Positions 35,713 to 44,610 of a stretch of DNA of 64,000 nucleotides are shown here, piece by piece. The first letter of the stretch is position 1; each line of letters begins with the position of its first letter. Made by a program: the position numbers and the translations under genes. A model generated the notes under the pieces. That model was not told the origin of the DNA, made no database searches, and worked only from the letters and a program-made list of their open reading frames with translations. Origin of the DNA: Azospirillum sp. TSA2s (GTDB lineage Bacteria; Pseudomonadota; Alphaproteobacteria; Azospirillales; Azospirillaceae); the NCBI RefSeq assembly GCF_004923315.1, contig NZ_CP039647.1, positions 1-64,000 of the forward strand, read 5' to 3'.

Positions 35713-36561
35713 TCAGCGGTGGGCGATCTCGTTCAGCACTGGCAGCAGATGGGCGCTGAAGCCGTCCGGGTCCTCGCTCATCGGGAAATGGCCCAGCCCC
35801 GGCATGATCGATACGGTGGCGCCGGGAATGCAGGCGGCGGTTTCCAGCGTGTCGGCCGGAGAACAGGAATAGTCGTATTCCCCGGTCAGCAGATAGAGCG
35901 GGCAGCGGCTGGTGTCGATCTCGCTCAGCCGATGACGGATGTCGCCGTCCACCTTGTAGAAATAGAGGTCGCCCTTGAAGATGCCCGGTCCGCCCTGCAT
36001 GTAGTGCCAGACCGTTTCCCAGCGGTGGGCGTCGGGCGCGTTCGGCCCGACCAGCCCGGCGGCGATGGCGGCGCAGACCTCCCCGCCGTTCACGTCCGGA
36101 TGATGCAGCCAGGTCGTGTCGTAATAGGGATGGACGTGGGCGGAGGATTGCAGCCCGATGATGGCACGGAACTCCTCGGCATGTTCCATCGCCAGATGCA
36201 GCGCGATCCGCCCGCCGATGGAGCAGCCCATCGCCACCGGCCGATCCAGCTCCAGTGCCCGGCAGACCGTCAGGATGATGTCGGTGTAGTCGGCGCTGGT
36301 CAGTTGGTAGTCGCCGTCCTGCCAGCCGGCGGGCGGCGAGGACTTGCCGTGCCAGGGCAGATCGAAGGCGATGACGCGGAAATCGCGCGTGATGCGCGGG
36401 TCGTTCAGGATCCCGCGGAACTGGCGCCCGTCCGACCCGGCGGTGTGCAGGCAGACCAGCGGGATGCCCTGTCCCGCCTCCTCGAAATAGATTCGATGTT
36501 CGCGGCCCTTGTAGTCCAGCCGCATGTAACGTCCGGTGATGGATTCGATCGTCGCATGCAT
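35713..36561 (-). CDS. Alpha/beta-hydrolase
   Basis: This 282-residue alpha/beta-hydrolase-fold enzyme contains the oxyanion segment CLHTAGSDGRQF and FDLPWHGKSSPP. The nucleophile elbow is G-C-S-I-G in MGCSIGGRIAL (near residue 130). An acid residue lies in LTGEYDYSC, and the catalytic histidine is in GLGHFPMSEDP. It probably cleaves an ester, lactone or C-C bond in the pathway that feeds the neighbouring CoA ligase. It starts at an ATG sharing one base with the upstream stop (TGATG). Confidence 0.88.
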   Translation of the reverse strand: MHATIESITGRYMRLDYKGREHRIYFEEAGQGIPLVCLHTAGSDGRQFRGILNDPRITRDFRVIAFDLPWHGKSSPPAGWQDGDYQLTSADYTDIILTVCRALELDRPVAMGCSIGGRIALHLAMEHAEEFRAIIGLQSSAHVHPYYDTTWLHHPDVNGGEVCAAIAAGLVGPNAPDAHRWETVWHYMQGGPGIFKGDLYFYKVDGDIRHRLSEIDTSRCPLYLLTGEYDYSCSPADTLETAACIPGATVSIMPGLGHFPMSEDPDGFSAHLLPVLNEIAHR

Positions 36562-36944
36562 CAGGCGGTTTCCTTCGGGCTGCGCAGGCTGGCCATCACG
36601 TCCTTGATGTAGAGGAGGTTGGCCATGAAGGGCTGGAGGTTGCCGGACAGGGTCAGGTCCCCCCGCCGCAGCAGGGCGAACAGGTCGTGGAAGCCCGGCG
36701 GCGGCAGCGGCTGCCAGAAGCGCTCCAGCGCATCGGCCGGGCAGGACAGGCCGAAGGTCCAGGACGGCATGACGAACGGCCCCTTGCGAACCTCGGCGAT
36801 CCGCCCGCGGTCGATGGAGATCAGATAGGCGTCGGCGCCGATGTCCAGCCGCATCACCGCGGTCAGGAAACGGCCGCGATGGACGAGCCGTTCATTGGCG
36901 TTCACAAGCTCCGGCAGTGATAGCACATCCGGCCTGGGCATCAT
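36561..36944 (-). CDS. Small SCP2-like (sterol carrier protein 2 type) protein
   Basis: This 127-residue soluble protein is without clear motifs except an SCP2-like pattern: AYLISIDRGRIAEVRKGP, then PSWTFGLSCPADALE and LRRGDLTLSGNLQPFM near the end. SCP2 domains bind fatty acyl-CoA or other hydrophobic ligands. The gene overlaps both neighbours: ATGA with the CoA ligase upstream and TGATG with the hydrolase downstream. It is thus tightly embedded in the operon. A role as an acyl-CoA carrier or hydrolase partner is inference. Confidence 0.65.
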   Translation of the reverse strand: MMPRPDVLSLPELVNANERLVHRGRFLTAVMRLDIGADAYLISIDRGRIAEVRKGPFVMPSWTFGLSCPADALERFWQPLPPPGFHDLFALLRRGDLTLSGNLQPFMANLLYIKDVMASLRSPKETA

Positions 36945-39103
36945 CGGTTCCTCCCGGAACGGTTTTCAGTGTCGTCTTCTTGGGCTTGACTGTCCGCGTC
37001 CGCCGTTGCCAGCCGGACCAGCGCATCGACCGCCACAGCCCCCTGTCCATCGGCCATCACCATCAGCGGATTGATCTCCGCCTCCAGCACGGTCACGTCG
37101 TCCAGCAGGGCAAGGCGGGAGACCGCGACCAGCGCATCGGCGACGGCGCCGAGGTCGCCGGCCGGCCGGCCGCGATAGCCGGCCAGGGCCTGGAGCGCCT
37201 TCACCTCGCCGATCATCTCCAGCGCGGTGGCCCGGTCCACCGGCGCCAGCCGCAGGGCGCGGTCGCGGTAGATCTCGGTCAGTACGCCGCCGGCGGCCAG
37301 CATCACCACCGGCCCGACCTGGGGATCACGGCGCAGACCGACCAGAACCTCGCCCACACCGCGCGTCATCGGCTGGACCAGGATCTGGCGCACGCTCATT
37401 CCCGGACGCGCGGCTTCGACCCGATCACGGATCGCGGCGATGGCGGCGGACAGCGCATCGGCGTCGGCGATGTTCAGCGCCACGCCGCCAACGTCGGTCT
37501 TGTGGGCGATGTCCGGATGCAGGACCTTTGCCACCACCGGATAGGCGAAGGGAAGCTCCCGCACCGGCTCGCCGACCGTCAGCACCGTGACCGGCGCGTG
37601 AGGAACGCCGACGCGGGCGAACAGACGATAGGCCTCGGCCTCGTCGATGGTCCGCCCGGCACCCGCCTGAACCGGTGGCGACGGCAACGCCAGTTCGGAT
37701 CGGGGGGTGCGGCGGCCGAACGCGGCGGCGATCACGTCGCCGCAGGATTCCGGCGCGCGGAAACACGGGACCCCGGCGGCATTCAGGCGCAACAGCGCTT
37801 CCGGCGCCTCCGGCACGATGAAGGCGGCCAAGGGCTTTTCATGCTCCCGCGCGCTGTCGATCACCGGCGCCACCGCCAGATCAGGCTGGAACCGGGCGGA
37901 GGAGCCGACGGTCGCCAGCACCAGATCGAATTCCGGCGCGGTCTGCATCACCCCCAGCGCAGCCTTCATCACGTCGTAACGGGTGCCCGCCAGCGTCAGA
38001 TCGACCAGCCGCCCCTCTCCGGCCGCGATCCCCACCTCGGCGAGACGACGCACGGTGTCCGGGCTGGGGGCGGCGACCCGCACGCCGCGGATGGCAAGCT
38101 GGTCGATGGCCATGGCCGCACCGCCGCCGGTGGTGGTGACCACACCGACGGCGGGTTGCCGCACAGATTTCACCGGCATCCGGTTGAGCAGCGGCATGAT
38201 CTCCAGCAGCCCGTCGAAGGATTCCACCCGGGCGATCCCGCAGTCGCGCAGGAAGGTGTCGGCGACATCGTCCTCTCCGGCCAGCGCACCGGTGTGGGAG
38301 ACCGCCAGTTCCGCCGCCTCCGCCGAGCGGCCAAGCTTGTAGGCCGCCACCGGCTTGCCCCGCTCCGCCGCCGCCAAAGCGAAGCGGCGGAGCGCGTCGG
38401 CGTTGCGCATCGATTCCAGGAACAGCAGATAACCGCCGATCTTGGGATCGTCTAGCGTCGCCTCGCAGATTTCGCCGACCGACAAATCCACCTCGCCGCC
38501 GACCGAAACCAGCCCAGCAAAGCCGACGCCACGCGCCTTGCCCCGCGACAGCATGGCACCGATCAGGCTTCCGCTGTGCGAAGCGACGAACACCCCGCCT
38601 TCCGGCAGGTCGGGTTCGGCGAAGGCGGCGTTGGCGGTCAGCACCAGCCGCTCATGCACGTTGACCACGCCAATGCTGGACGGGCCCAGCACACGCACGC
38701 CGTAGGACCGCCCGATCTCCGCCAGCCGCCGTTCGCGTTCGATGCCGGCGTCTCCCGCCTCGGAAAAGCCGCCGGCCAGGATGGTCGCGACCGGGACACC
38801 CAGACGCCCGCACTCCTCCAGCGCGGCGATGGCCGCATCGGTGCCGGTCAGGATGAAGGCATGGTCCGGCCGTTCCGGCAGAGCCGACAGCGACGCGAAG
38901 GCCGGCTCGCCCTGCACGGTGGCGCGGGTGGGATTGACGCTGTAGACCTCGCCGCCATAACCGGCACGGCGCAGGAAGCGCAGCGGACGGGCGGCGGTCT
39001 TGGCGATGTCGTCCGACACCCCGACCAGAGCCACGGAGCGTGGCCGCAGCAAGGCCTCGGCAAGAGCTGAGCCGCTGCAGCCCTTAAGGGCGGTGCCGCT
39101 CAC
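36941..39103 (-). CDS. ADP-forming acyl-CoA synthetase (acetyl-CoA synthetase, NDP-forming family)
   Basis: This 720-residue protein is arranged as alpha plus beta subunits in one chain. The N-terminal CoA-binding Rossmann domain (SVALVGVSDDIAK, VYSVNPTRA) is followed by ligase domains with the histidine-containing loop ASHSGSLIGAM. An ATP-grasp domain begins near residue 500 (FAYPVVAKVLHPDIAHKTDV and VTVLEAEINPLMV). It activates a carboxylate with CoA and ATP, giving ADP and phosphate. The start is a GTG overlapping the acyl-CoA dehydrogenase stop (GTGA). It supplies the CoA ester for the beta-oxidation enzymes of this operon. Confidence 0.9.
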   Translation of the reverse strand: MSGTALKGCSGSALAEALLRPRSVALVGVSDDIAKTAARPLRFLRRAGYGGEVYSVNPTRATVQGEPAFASLSALPERPDHAFILTGTDAAIAALEECGRLGVPVATILAGGFSEAGDAGIERERRLAEIGRSYGVRVLGPSSIGVVNVHERLVLTANAAFAEPDLPEGGVFVASHSGSLIGAMLSRGKARGVGFAGLVSVGGEVDLSVGEICEATLDDPKIGGYLLFLESMRNADALRRFALAAAERGKPVAAYKLGRSAEAAELAVSHTGALAGEDDVADTFLRDCGIARVESFDGLLEIMPLLNRMPVKSVRQPAVGVVTTTGGGAAMAIDQLAIRGVRVAAPSPDTVRRLAEVGIAAGEGRLVDLTLAGTRYDVMKAALGVMQTAPEFDLVLATVGSSARFQPDLAVAPVIDSAREHEKPLAAFIVPEAPEALLRLNAAGVPCFRAPESCGDVIAAAFGRRTPRSELALPSPPVQAGAGRTIDEAEAYRLFARVGVPHAPVTVLTVGEPVRELPFAYPVVAKVLHPDIAHKTDVGGVALNIADADALSAAIAAIRDRVEAARPGMSVRQILVQPMTRGVGEVLVGLRRDPQVGPVVMLAAGGVLTEIYRDRALRLAPVDRATALEMIGEVKALQALAGYRGRPAGDLGAVADALVAVSRLALLDDVTVLEAEINPLMVMADGQGAVAVDALVRLATADADSQAQEDDTENRSGRNR

Positions 39104-40263
39104 GACCGACTCTCCCGCGGTGGGCGCTGATCGAAGCGACGCTCGAACAGCTCCTCGGCGATGCGGTTCTTCAGAATCTCGATGGAGCCGCCGGCGATCA
39201 TCCAGCCGCGCGTCCGCTTCACACAATATTCGACCAGCGCCTCCTGGCTGTAACCGGTGCCGCCCATGATCTGCAAGGCTTCATTGGCGACCTCAAAGCC
39301 GGCAAGGTTGCAGGCCAGCTTGGCGATCGAGGTTTCATAGGCCGACGGCAGGCCGTTGTCCGCGTTGGTGGCGGCGCGGTAGAGCAGCAGCTGCGCGCAT
39401 TCCAGCTTCAGCGCCATGTCGGCGAATTTCCACTGCAGGCCCTGAAACTCGCACAGCGGGCGGCCGAACTGGGTCCGCGTCTCCGCATGATCCTTGGCGA
39501 GGTTGAAGGCATGTCGGCCAAGCGCCAGCGCCCGCGAGGCATTGCCGATGCGCTCCACGTTGAAGCCGGCGATCTGCTTCTTGAAACCGCCCGGCCCCAA
39601 CAAAACGTTGGCCTTGGGAATCCGGCAGTCCTCAAAATAGAGCTGGCACCATTCCTCTCCGCTCATAAAGGCGGAGGGCTGACCGACGGTAAAGCCCGGG
39701 GTGCCGCGTTCGATCAGCACCGAACCGATGCCGCCGACCCCGGGGCCAAAACGGACATAGATCAGGAACAGCGTCGCTTCCGGGCTGTGGGTGGAGAAGA
39801 CCTTCGATCCGTTGATGACGTAATGGTCGCCATCCTCGCGGGCGCTGGTCTTCAGATCGGTGACGGCCGATCCGGCGTCCGGCTCGCTCATGCCCAGCGC
39901 CAGCAGCTTGCGTCCGCCGAGCAGGTCACCCAGCCAGCGCTCCTTCTGCTCGGGGCTGGCATATTCGGCAAAGGTGCGGATCGGCCCAAAATTGCCCGCT
40001 TGGACGACGTCGGCGCTCTTGGGACAGACCAGCGCCAGCTCCTGGATGGCGATCACCGCGTCCATCAGCGTGCCACCGATTCCGCCGTCCTCCTCGCGGA
40101 TGGTGATGCCCAGCAGCCCCATCTCGGACAGTTTCGCGGCCACGTCCCACGGAAAGGCCGGAGAGTGGGCGCGCTTCAGCGCGTCGGCAGCCAGCTCGGC
40201 GCGGGCAAAGCGGCGCACGGAGTCGGCGAAGGCGCGCTGTTCCTGGTTGAGTTGAAAGTCCAT
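39100..40263 (-). CDS. Acyl-CoA dehydrogenase
   Basis: This 387-residue flavoenzyme of the acyl-CoA dehydrogenase family begins MDFQLNQEQRAFADSVRRFA. Family segments include ALGMSEPDAGSAVTDLKTSA (FAD and substrate site) and the C-terminal IMGGTGYSQEALVEYCVKR. The usual catalytic base position just before this region was not resolved. ATG 40263 was preferred over a TTG at 40299. It is the first gene of the LysR-linked operon. It passes electrons to the electron-transfer flavoprotein, whose genes etfBA lie in the same super-locus. Confidence 0.9.
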   Translation of the reverse strand: MDFQLNQEQRAFADSVRRFARAELAADALKRAHSPAFPWDVAAKLSEMGLLGITIREEDGGIGGTLMDAVIAIQELALVCPKSADVVQAGNFGPIRTFAEYASPEQKERWLGDLLGGRKLLALGMSEPDAGSAVTDLKTSAREDGDHYVINGSKVFSTHSPEATLFLIYVRFGPGVGGIGSVLIERGTPGFTVGQPSAFMSGEEWCQLYFEDCRIPKANVLLGPGGFKKQIAGFNVERIGNASRALALGRHAFNLAKDHAETRTQFGRPLCEFQGLQWKFADMALKLECAQLLLYRAATNADNGLPSAYETSIAKLACNLAGFEVANEALQIMGGTGYSQEALVEYCVKRTRGWMIAGGSIEILKNRIAEELFERRFDQRPPRESRS

Positions 40264-40346
40264 GGCTCCGACGGGGCTATCGATTTGCGTTGCAGACAAT
40301 CAATCGCATTGACGAACAAGCGGCAAATTCCTAGTTGTTGGGCATA

Positions 40347-40363
40347 CATAACCTTTTGTAATG
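40347..40363. promoter_or_regulatory. Regulon site 1 (CATAACC-TTT-TGTAATG) in the LysR/acyl-CoA dehydrogenase gap
   Basis: Read on the minus strand it is CATTACAAAAGGTTATG. It matches sites at 41278 and 51357 at 13 of 14 arm positions. It lies 84 bases upstream of the dehydrogenase ATG and ends twelve bases before the LysR GTG, so it could serve both activation and autorepression. Confidence 0.6.
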
Positions 40364-40374
40364 GAGCCGAGACG

Positions 40375-41262
40375 GTGCGCCCAATCCCCCCGCTCAACCC
40401 GCTCCATGTCTTCGAATGCGCTGCCCGGCATGGCAGCTTCACCAAGGCGGCGGACGAGTTGAGCGTCACCCAACCAGCGGTCAGCCGGCAGGTCGCCTTG
40501 CTGGAGGATTACCTGGGGGTGCGGCTGTTCCACCGCGAGGCCCGCGGCCTGACCCTGACCAGCGAGGGCAAGCGGTACGCGGCGCAGATCGCACCGGCCT
40601 TCCGCTGCATCGCGGAGGCGACGTCCGAACTGGTGTCCGCCCGTGCCGCCGCTCCCTTGAAGCTGCAGGTCTATGCAACCTTCATGGCGAAATGGCTGAT
40701 GCGGCGCCTTCCGCAGTTGCAGACCAACCACCCTGATCTGCGGCTGCGCACCCGAACCGCGGTGACGCCGGTCGACTTTGCCCGCGACAACGTCGACGCA
40801 GCGATCCAGTTGGGCACCGGCGATTGGCAGGGCATGGACTCGGTTTTCCTGTTTGCCGACGAGATCCTGCCGGTCTGCAGCCCCACCCTGCTCGCCAGCG
40901 GCCCGCCGGTGAGAACGCCGGCCGATCTGCAGCGCTACCCGCTGCTGCATTCCCATTACCGGCGGCGGGACTGGTCCGACTGGCTGGAGGCGGCCGGCGT
41001 GACGATGGCGGAGACGCAGGAGCCGCTGATGTTTCCCAGTTCGCTGCTGACCTATCAGGCCGCCCTGGACGGGCTGGGCATCGCCATGGGCCAACCCGCC
41101 ATGCTGGGAACCGAACTGCGCAGTGGCAGTCTGGTCTGTCCGATCGACCAGCCCTTGCGCCGCGATCTCGGCTATTATTTCGTGGTGCCGCCCAACCACC
41201 AGGACCGCGCCCGCATCGCCAAGGTGCGCAACTGGCTGCTGGAGCAGGTGGCGATTGGCTGA
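40375..41262 (+). CDS. GcvA-type LysR transcriptional regulator
   Basis: This 295-residue regulator has the GcvA-like N-terminus [20 protein letters not shown] and helix-turn-helix [20 protein letters not shown]. The effector domain is typical ([38 protein letters not shown]). It starts at GTG 40375, eight bases after GGAG; the long upstream extension is a shadow of the antisense dehydrogenase gene. It is divergent from the acyl-CoA operon and followed by the thiolase gene. The recurring 17-bp site in this super-locus is the best candidate for its operator. Confidence 0.9.
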   Translation: MRPIPPLNPLHVFECAARHGSFTKAADELSVTQPAVSRQVALLEDYLGVRLFHREARGLTLTSEGKRYAAQIAPAFRCIAEATSELVSARAAAPLKLQVYATFMAKWLMRRLPQLQTNHPDLRLRTRTAVTPVDFARDNVDAAIQLGTGDWQGMDSVFLFADEILPVCSPTLLASGPPVRTPADLQRYPLLHSHYRRRDWSDWLEAAGVTMAETQEPLMFPSSLLTYQAALDGLGIAMGQPAMLGTELRSGSLVCPIDQPLRRDLGYYFVVPPNHQDRARIAKVRNWLLEQVAIG

Positions 41263-41277
41263 GGCCTGGCGGCGTAC

Positions 41278-41294
41278 CATTACCGCAGGTTATG
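41278..41294. promoter_or_regulatory. Regulon site 2 (CATTACC-GCA-GGTTATG) upstream of the thiolase
   Basis: This is a near-palindromic 17-mer sharing both 7-base arms exactly with the 51357 site. It lies 16 bases after the LysR stop and about 160 bases upstream of the thiolase ATG. A GTTTATGT octamer follows at 41304-41311, also shared with the 51 kb region. Confidence 0.6.
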
Positions 41295-41452
41295 CCCCGC
41301 CAAGTTTATGTCAGTTGTCTGGTCCATTCCGGCTTCCGATAGTTGAGGCGGCGGCCGGCCGCATTGCCGATGCCGCAAGCCGCCGTCAACTCCCCGCCCA
41401 ACAACGCGCCCGCTCCGCCCCCGAAGGTTGCGGGCACCGGAAGACCCAGCCC

Positions 41453-42658
41453 ATGACTGAAGCATTTCTGTGCGACGCCGTGCGCACGCCGATCGGGCGT
41501 TACGCCGGCGCGCTGGCGCCGGTACGCGCCGATGATCTCGCCGCCATCCCCCTGCGGGCATTGCTCGACCGCAACCCATCCCTCGATCCGTCGGCAATCG
41601 ACGACGTGATCCTGGGCTGCGCCAACCAGGCGGGAGAGGACAACCGCAACATCGCTCGCATGGCGGTCCTGCTGGCCGGTCTGCCCGAAACGGTTCCCGG
41701 CACCACGGTGAACCGCCTGTGCGGATCGGGGCTCGACGCCATCGCGCTCGCGGCGCGCGGCGTGCGCGCGGGCGAACAATCCCTGCTCCTGGCCGGCGGA
41801 GCGGAGAGCATGTCGCGCGCGCCCTTCGTGATGGGAAAGGCAGAAGGCGCTTTCTCCCGTGCGATGCGGCTGGAAGACACCACCATGGGCTGGCGCTTCG
41901 TCAACCCGCGACTGAAGGCGTCGCACGGCGTTGACACCATGCCGGAAACCGCCGAGACGGTGGCCGAACGGTATGGCATCGCCCGCGACGATCAGGATGC
42001 TTTCGCCCTGCGCTCGCAGCAGCGGGCCGCCGCCGCTCAGCGCAGCGGACGCCTTGCACGGGAAATCGTCGCCGTGCCGGTCGCCGGTCGCAGGGGTTCC
42101 GTCACCGAGGTGACAGCCGACGAACATCCTCGCCCGGACACCACGCTCGATCAGCTCGCCGCGCTGAAGCCGGTGGTGCGTCCCGGCGGTACTGTGACCG
42201 CCGGCAATGCGTCCGGCATCAACGACGGCGCGGCGGCGCTGATCGTCGCCGGAGAGACGGCAGCCAGGCGTCATGGCCTCACGCCGCGTGCCCGCATCGT
42301 CGGCGCGGCGGTGGCCGGCGTCGAGCCGCGCGTGATGGGTATGGGACCGGTCCCGGCGGTGCGCCTCCTGCTCGACCGCACCAGCGTGCCGCTCGACCGC
42401 ATCGACGTGATCGAGTTGAACGAAGCGTTCGCCGCACAGGGCCTTGCCTGCCTTCGGGAGCTTGGACTGGCGGATGACGATCCGCGGGTCAATCCCAATG
42501 GCGGTGCCATCGCGCTCGGCCATCCGCTGGGGATGTCCGGTGCGCGGCTGGCCACCACCGCGTTGATCGAACTGGAGCTGCGCGGCGGCCGGTACGCCCT
42601 GTGCACCATGTGCATTGGTGTCGGCCAGGGCATCGCACTGCTGCTTGAACGGGTGTAG
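41453..42658 (+). CDS. pcaF: Thiolase of the beta-ketoadipyl-CoA thiolase (PcaF) type
   Basis: This 401-residue thiolase has the nucleophile C90 in [12 protein letters not shown], the active-site histidine in [16 protein letters not shown] and the second cysteine in [11 protein letters not shown]. The central segment ([20 protein letters not shown] then [14 protein letters not shown] and [10 protein letters not shown]) is typical of 3-oxoadipyl-CoA thiolases. It cleaves 3-oxoacyl-CoA with CoA to acetyl-CoA plus a shorter acyl-CoA, here perhaps succinyl-CoA. It is transcribed with or just after the LysR gene from a region holding a shared operator-like site. It ends at a clear terminator. Confidence 0.88.
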   Translation: MTEAFLCDAVRTPIGRYAGALAPVRADDLAAIPLRALLDRNPSLDPSAIDDVILGCANQAGEDNRNIARMAVLLAGLPETVPGTTVNRLCGSGLDAIALAARGVRAGEQSLLLAGGAESMSRAPFVMGKAEGAFSRAMRLEDTTMGWRFVNPRLKASHGVDTMPETAETVAERYGIARDDQDAFALRSQQRAAAAQRSGRLAREIVAVPVAGRRGSVTEVTADEHPRPDTTLDQLAALKPVVRPGGTVTAGNASGINDGAAALIVAGETAARRHGLTPRARIVGAAVAGVEPRVMGMGPVPAVRLLLDRTSVPLDRIDVIELNEAFAAQGLACLRELGLADDDPRVNPNGGAIALGHPLGMSGARLATTALIELELRGGRYALCTMCIGVGQGIALLLERV

Positions 42659-42679
42659 CAGCGATTGTTTCTTCAGAGC

Positions 42680-42712
42680 AAAGGGCGCCTCCCGGTGGAG
42701 GTCGCCCTTTTT
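42680..42712 (+). terminator. Rho-independent terminator after the thiolase, also facing etfA
   Basis: The stem AAAGGGCG plus CCTCC pairs with GGAGG plus CGCCCTTT around CGGT with one bulged T. A run of five T follows on the plus strand, and A-rich bases precede it, so it can also work for the converging etfA transcript. Confidence 0.85.
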
Positions 42713-42732
42713 CGTGAACGATTGACGACCGA

Positions 42733-43659
42733 TCACAGCGCCTGCTGCAGCTCCGGCACAGCCTTGAACAGGTCCGCGACGAGGCCGTAGTCGGCGACCT
42801 GGAAGATCGGTGCCTCCTCGTCCTTGTTGATGGCGACGATCACCTTGCTGTCCTTCATGCCGGCGAGGTGCTGGATCGCACCCGAGATGCCGACGGCGAC
42901 GTACAGCTCCGGCGCCACGATCTTGCCGGTCTGGCCGACCTGATAATCGTTCGGCACGAAACCGGCATCGACGGCGGCGCGGCTGGCGCCCACGGCGGCG
43001 CCCAGCTTGTCGGCGATGGCCTCCAGCAGGTGGAAGTTGTCGCCCGACTGCATGCCACGCCCGCCGGAGATGACGATGCGGGCGGAGGTCAGTTCCGGAC
43101 GCTCTGACTTCGACAGTTCGGCCGAGACGAAGCTCGACAGGGCGGGATCGGCCACGGCGGCGATGCTCTCGATCGGGGCGCTGCTGGTGGCTGCCGCCGC
43201 TTCGAAGGCGGTGGTGCGGACGGTGACGACCTTCACCGGGTCGGCCGACTGCACGGTGGCGATGGCGTTGCCGGCATAGACCGGCCGCTCGAACGTATCC
43301 GAAGAGACCACCGCAGTGATGTCGGAGATCATCGCCACGTCGAGCAAGGCGGCGACGCGCGGCAGCACGTTCTTGCCGACGGAGGTGGCGGCGGCGAGCA
43401 CATGGCTGTAGCCGGGGGCGAGCGACACCAGCAGCGCCGCGACCGGTTCGGCAAGCGCGTGCTCGTAGGCGGCATCGTCGACCAGCAGCACCTTGGCGAC
43501 GCCGGCCAGCTTGGCGGCCTGCTCGGCGGCCGGGGCGGCGTTGCGGCCGGCGACGAGGAGGTGGATATCGCCGCCGAGCTTGGCGGCGGCGGTCACCGCG
43601 TGGGCGGTGGCGGGCTTGAGGGTGGCGTTGTCGTGGTCGGCGAGGATCAGGGTGGGCAT
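42733..43659 (-). CDS. etfA: Electron-transfer flavoprotein alpha subunit
   Basis: This 308-residue protein begins [20 protein letters not shown]. The C-terminal FAD-binding signature includes [18 protein letters not shown] and [20 protein letters not shown], then [20 protein letters not shown]. It forms the ETF dimer with EtfB and carries electrons from acyl-CoA dehydrogenase to the membrane ETF-quinone oxidoreductase. It is separated from etfB by 190 bases that hold a repeat element, unusual because etfB and etfA are normally close. Confidence 0.95.
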   Translation of the reverse strand: MPTLILADHDNATLKPATAHAVTAAAKLGGDIHLLVAGRNAAPAAEQAAKLAGVAKVLLVDDAAYEHALAEPVAALLVSLAPGYSHVLAAATSVGKNVLPRVAALLDVAMISDITAVVSSDTFERPVYAGNAIATVQSADPVKVVTVRTTAFEAAAATSSAPIESIAAVADPALSSFVSAELSKSERPELTSARIVISGGRGMQSGDNFHLLEAIADKLGAAVGASRAAVDAGFVPNDYQVGQTGKIVAPELYVAVGISGAIQHLAGMKDSKVIVAINKDEEAPIFQVADYGLVADLFKAVPELQQAL

Positions 43660-43702
43660 GGCGGATTCCTCTGTCGGGCGGAGTGTTGGCAGTGCGAAGA
43701 CT

Positions 43703-43837
43703 TGCCCCCACCCCGACCCTCCCCCGCTCTCGGCGGACCGAAGGTCCGTCCGACGTGGGGGAGGGGGAAAGTGCTGATGCGGGAGAGCGGCGGCAGTTCC
43801 CTCCCCTGCGAAGCGGGGGAGGGTTAGGGTGGGGGCA
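43703..43837. repeat. Imperfect palindromic intergenic repeat (REP/MITE-like) between etfB and etfA
   Basis: The ends are 26-base inverted arms (43703-43728 and 43812-43837) with two mismatches, beginning TGCCCCCACCCC and ending GGGTGGGGGCA. The interior has a CGGACC-GAA-GGTCCG hairpin at 43734-43748 and complementary C- and G-rich tracts. The element is noncoding, about 135 bases, and looks like a dispersed palindromic unit inserted inside the etfBA operon. Confidence 0.65.
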
Positions 43838-43849
43838 CCGGACAGGCGC

Positions 43850-44599
43850 TCAGATCACCCGCGCCTCGTTCTTCAGCTTGTCGACCAGCGTGGCGACGTC
43901 CGGCACCTTGATGCCGGCCTGACGCGTGGCCGGCTCGGTGACCTTCACCGTGGTCAGGCGCGGCGTCACATCGACGCCGAGCGCGTCCGGCGTGACGGTC
44001 TCCAGCGGCTTCTTCTTCGCCTTCATGATGTTGGGCAGTGAGGCATAGCGCGGCTCGTTGAGGCGCAGGTCGGCGGTGACGACCGCCGGCAACTTCAGCT
44101 CCACCGTCTCCAGCCCGCCGTCGATCTCGCGCGTCACCGCGACCTTGCCGTCGCCGGCAACGACCTTCGAGGCGAAGGTGCCCTGGCCCCAGCCCAGCAG
44201 CGCCGCCAGCATCTGGCCGGTCTGGTTGCAATCGTCGTCGATCGCCTGCTTGCCGAGGATCACCATCCCCGGCGCTTCCTTTTCCACCAGCGCCTTCAAC
44301 ACCTTGGCGACGGCGAGCGGCTGGGTCTCCACGTCGGTCTGGACCAGGATGGCGCGGTCGGCACCCATGGCGAGAGCGGTGCGCAGGGTCTCCTGGGCCT
44401 GGGTCGGGCCGACGGAGACCACGACGATCTCGGTCGCCGCACCGGCTTCCTTGCACCGCACCGCCTCTTCGACGGCGATCTCGTCGAAGGGGTTCATGCT
44501 CATCTTCACGTTGGCGGTCTCGACGCCGCTGCCATCCGCCTTGACGCGGACCTTCACGTTGTAGTCGACCACCCGCTTCACGGGGACGAGGATCTTCAT
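43850..44599 (-). CDS. etfB: Electron-transfer flavoprotein beta subunit
   Basis: This 249-residue EtfB begins [20 protein letters not shown]. The AMP-binding and signature regions are [40 protein letters not shown] and [20 protein letters not shown]. The second ATG (44599) has AAGGA eight bases upstream, so it was preferred to ATG 44608. It follows the chemoreceptor gene by eleven bases and is probably part of the liv/chemoreceptor transcript, feeding the acyl-CoA dehydrogenase encoded nearby. Confidence 0.95.
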   Translation of the reverse strand: MKILVPVKRVVDYNVKVRVKADGSGVETANVKMSMNPFDEIAVEEAVRCKEAGAATEIVVVSVGPTQAQETLRTALAMGADRAILVQTDVETQPLAVAKVLKALVEKEAPGMVILGKQAIDDDCNQTGQMLAALLGWGQGTFASKVVAGDGKVAVTREIDGGLETVELKLPAVVTADLRLNEPRYASLPNIMKAKKKPLETVTPDALGVDVTPRLTTVKVTEPATRQAGIKVPDVATLVDKLKNEARVI

Positions 44600-44610
44600 G
44601 GTTTGCATCC

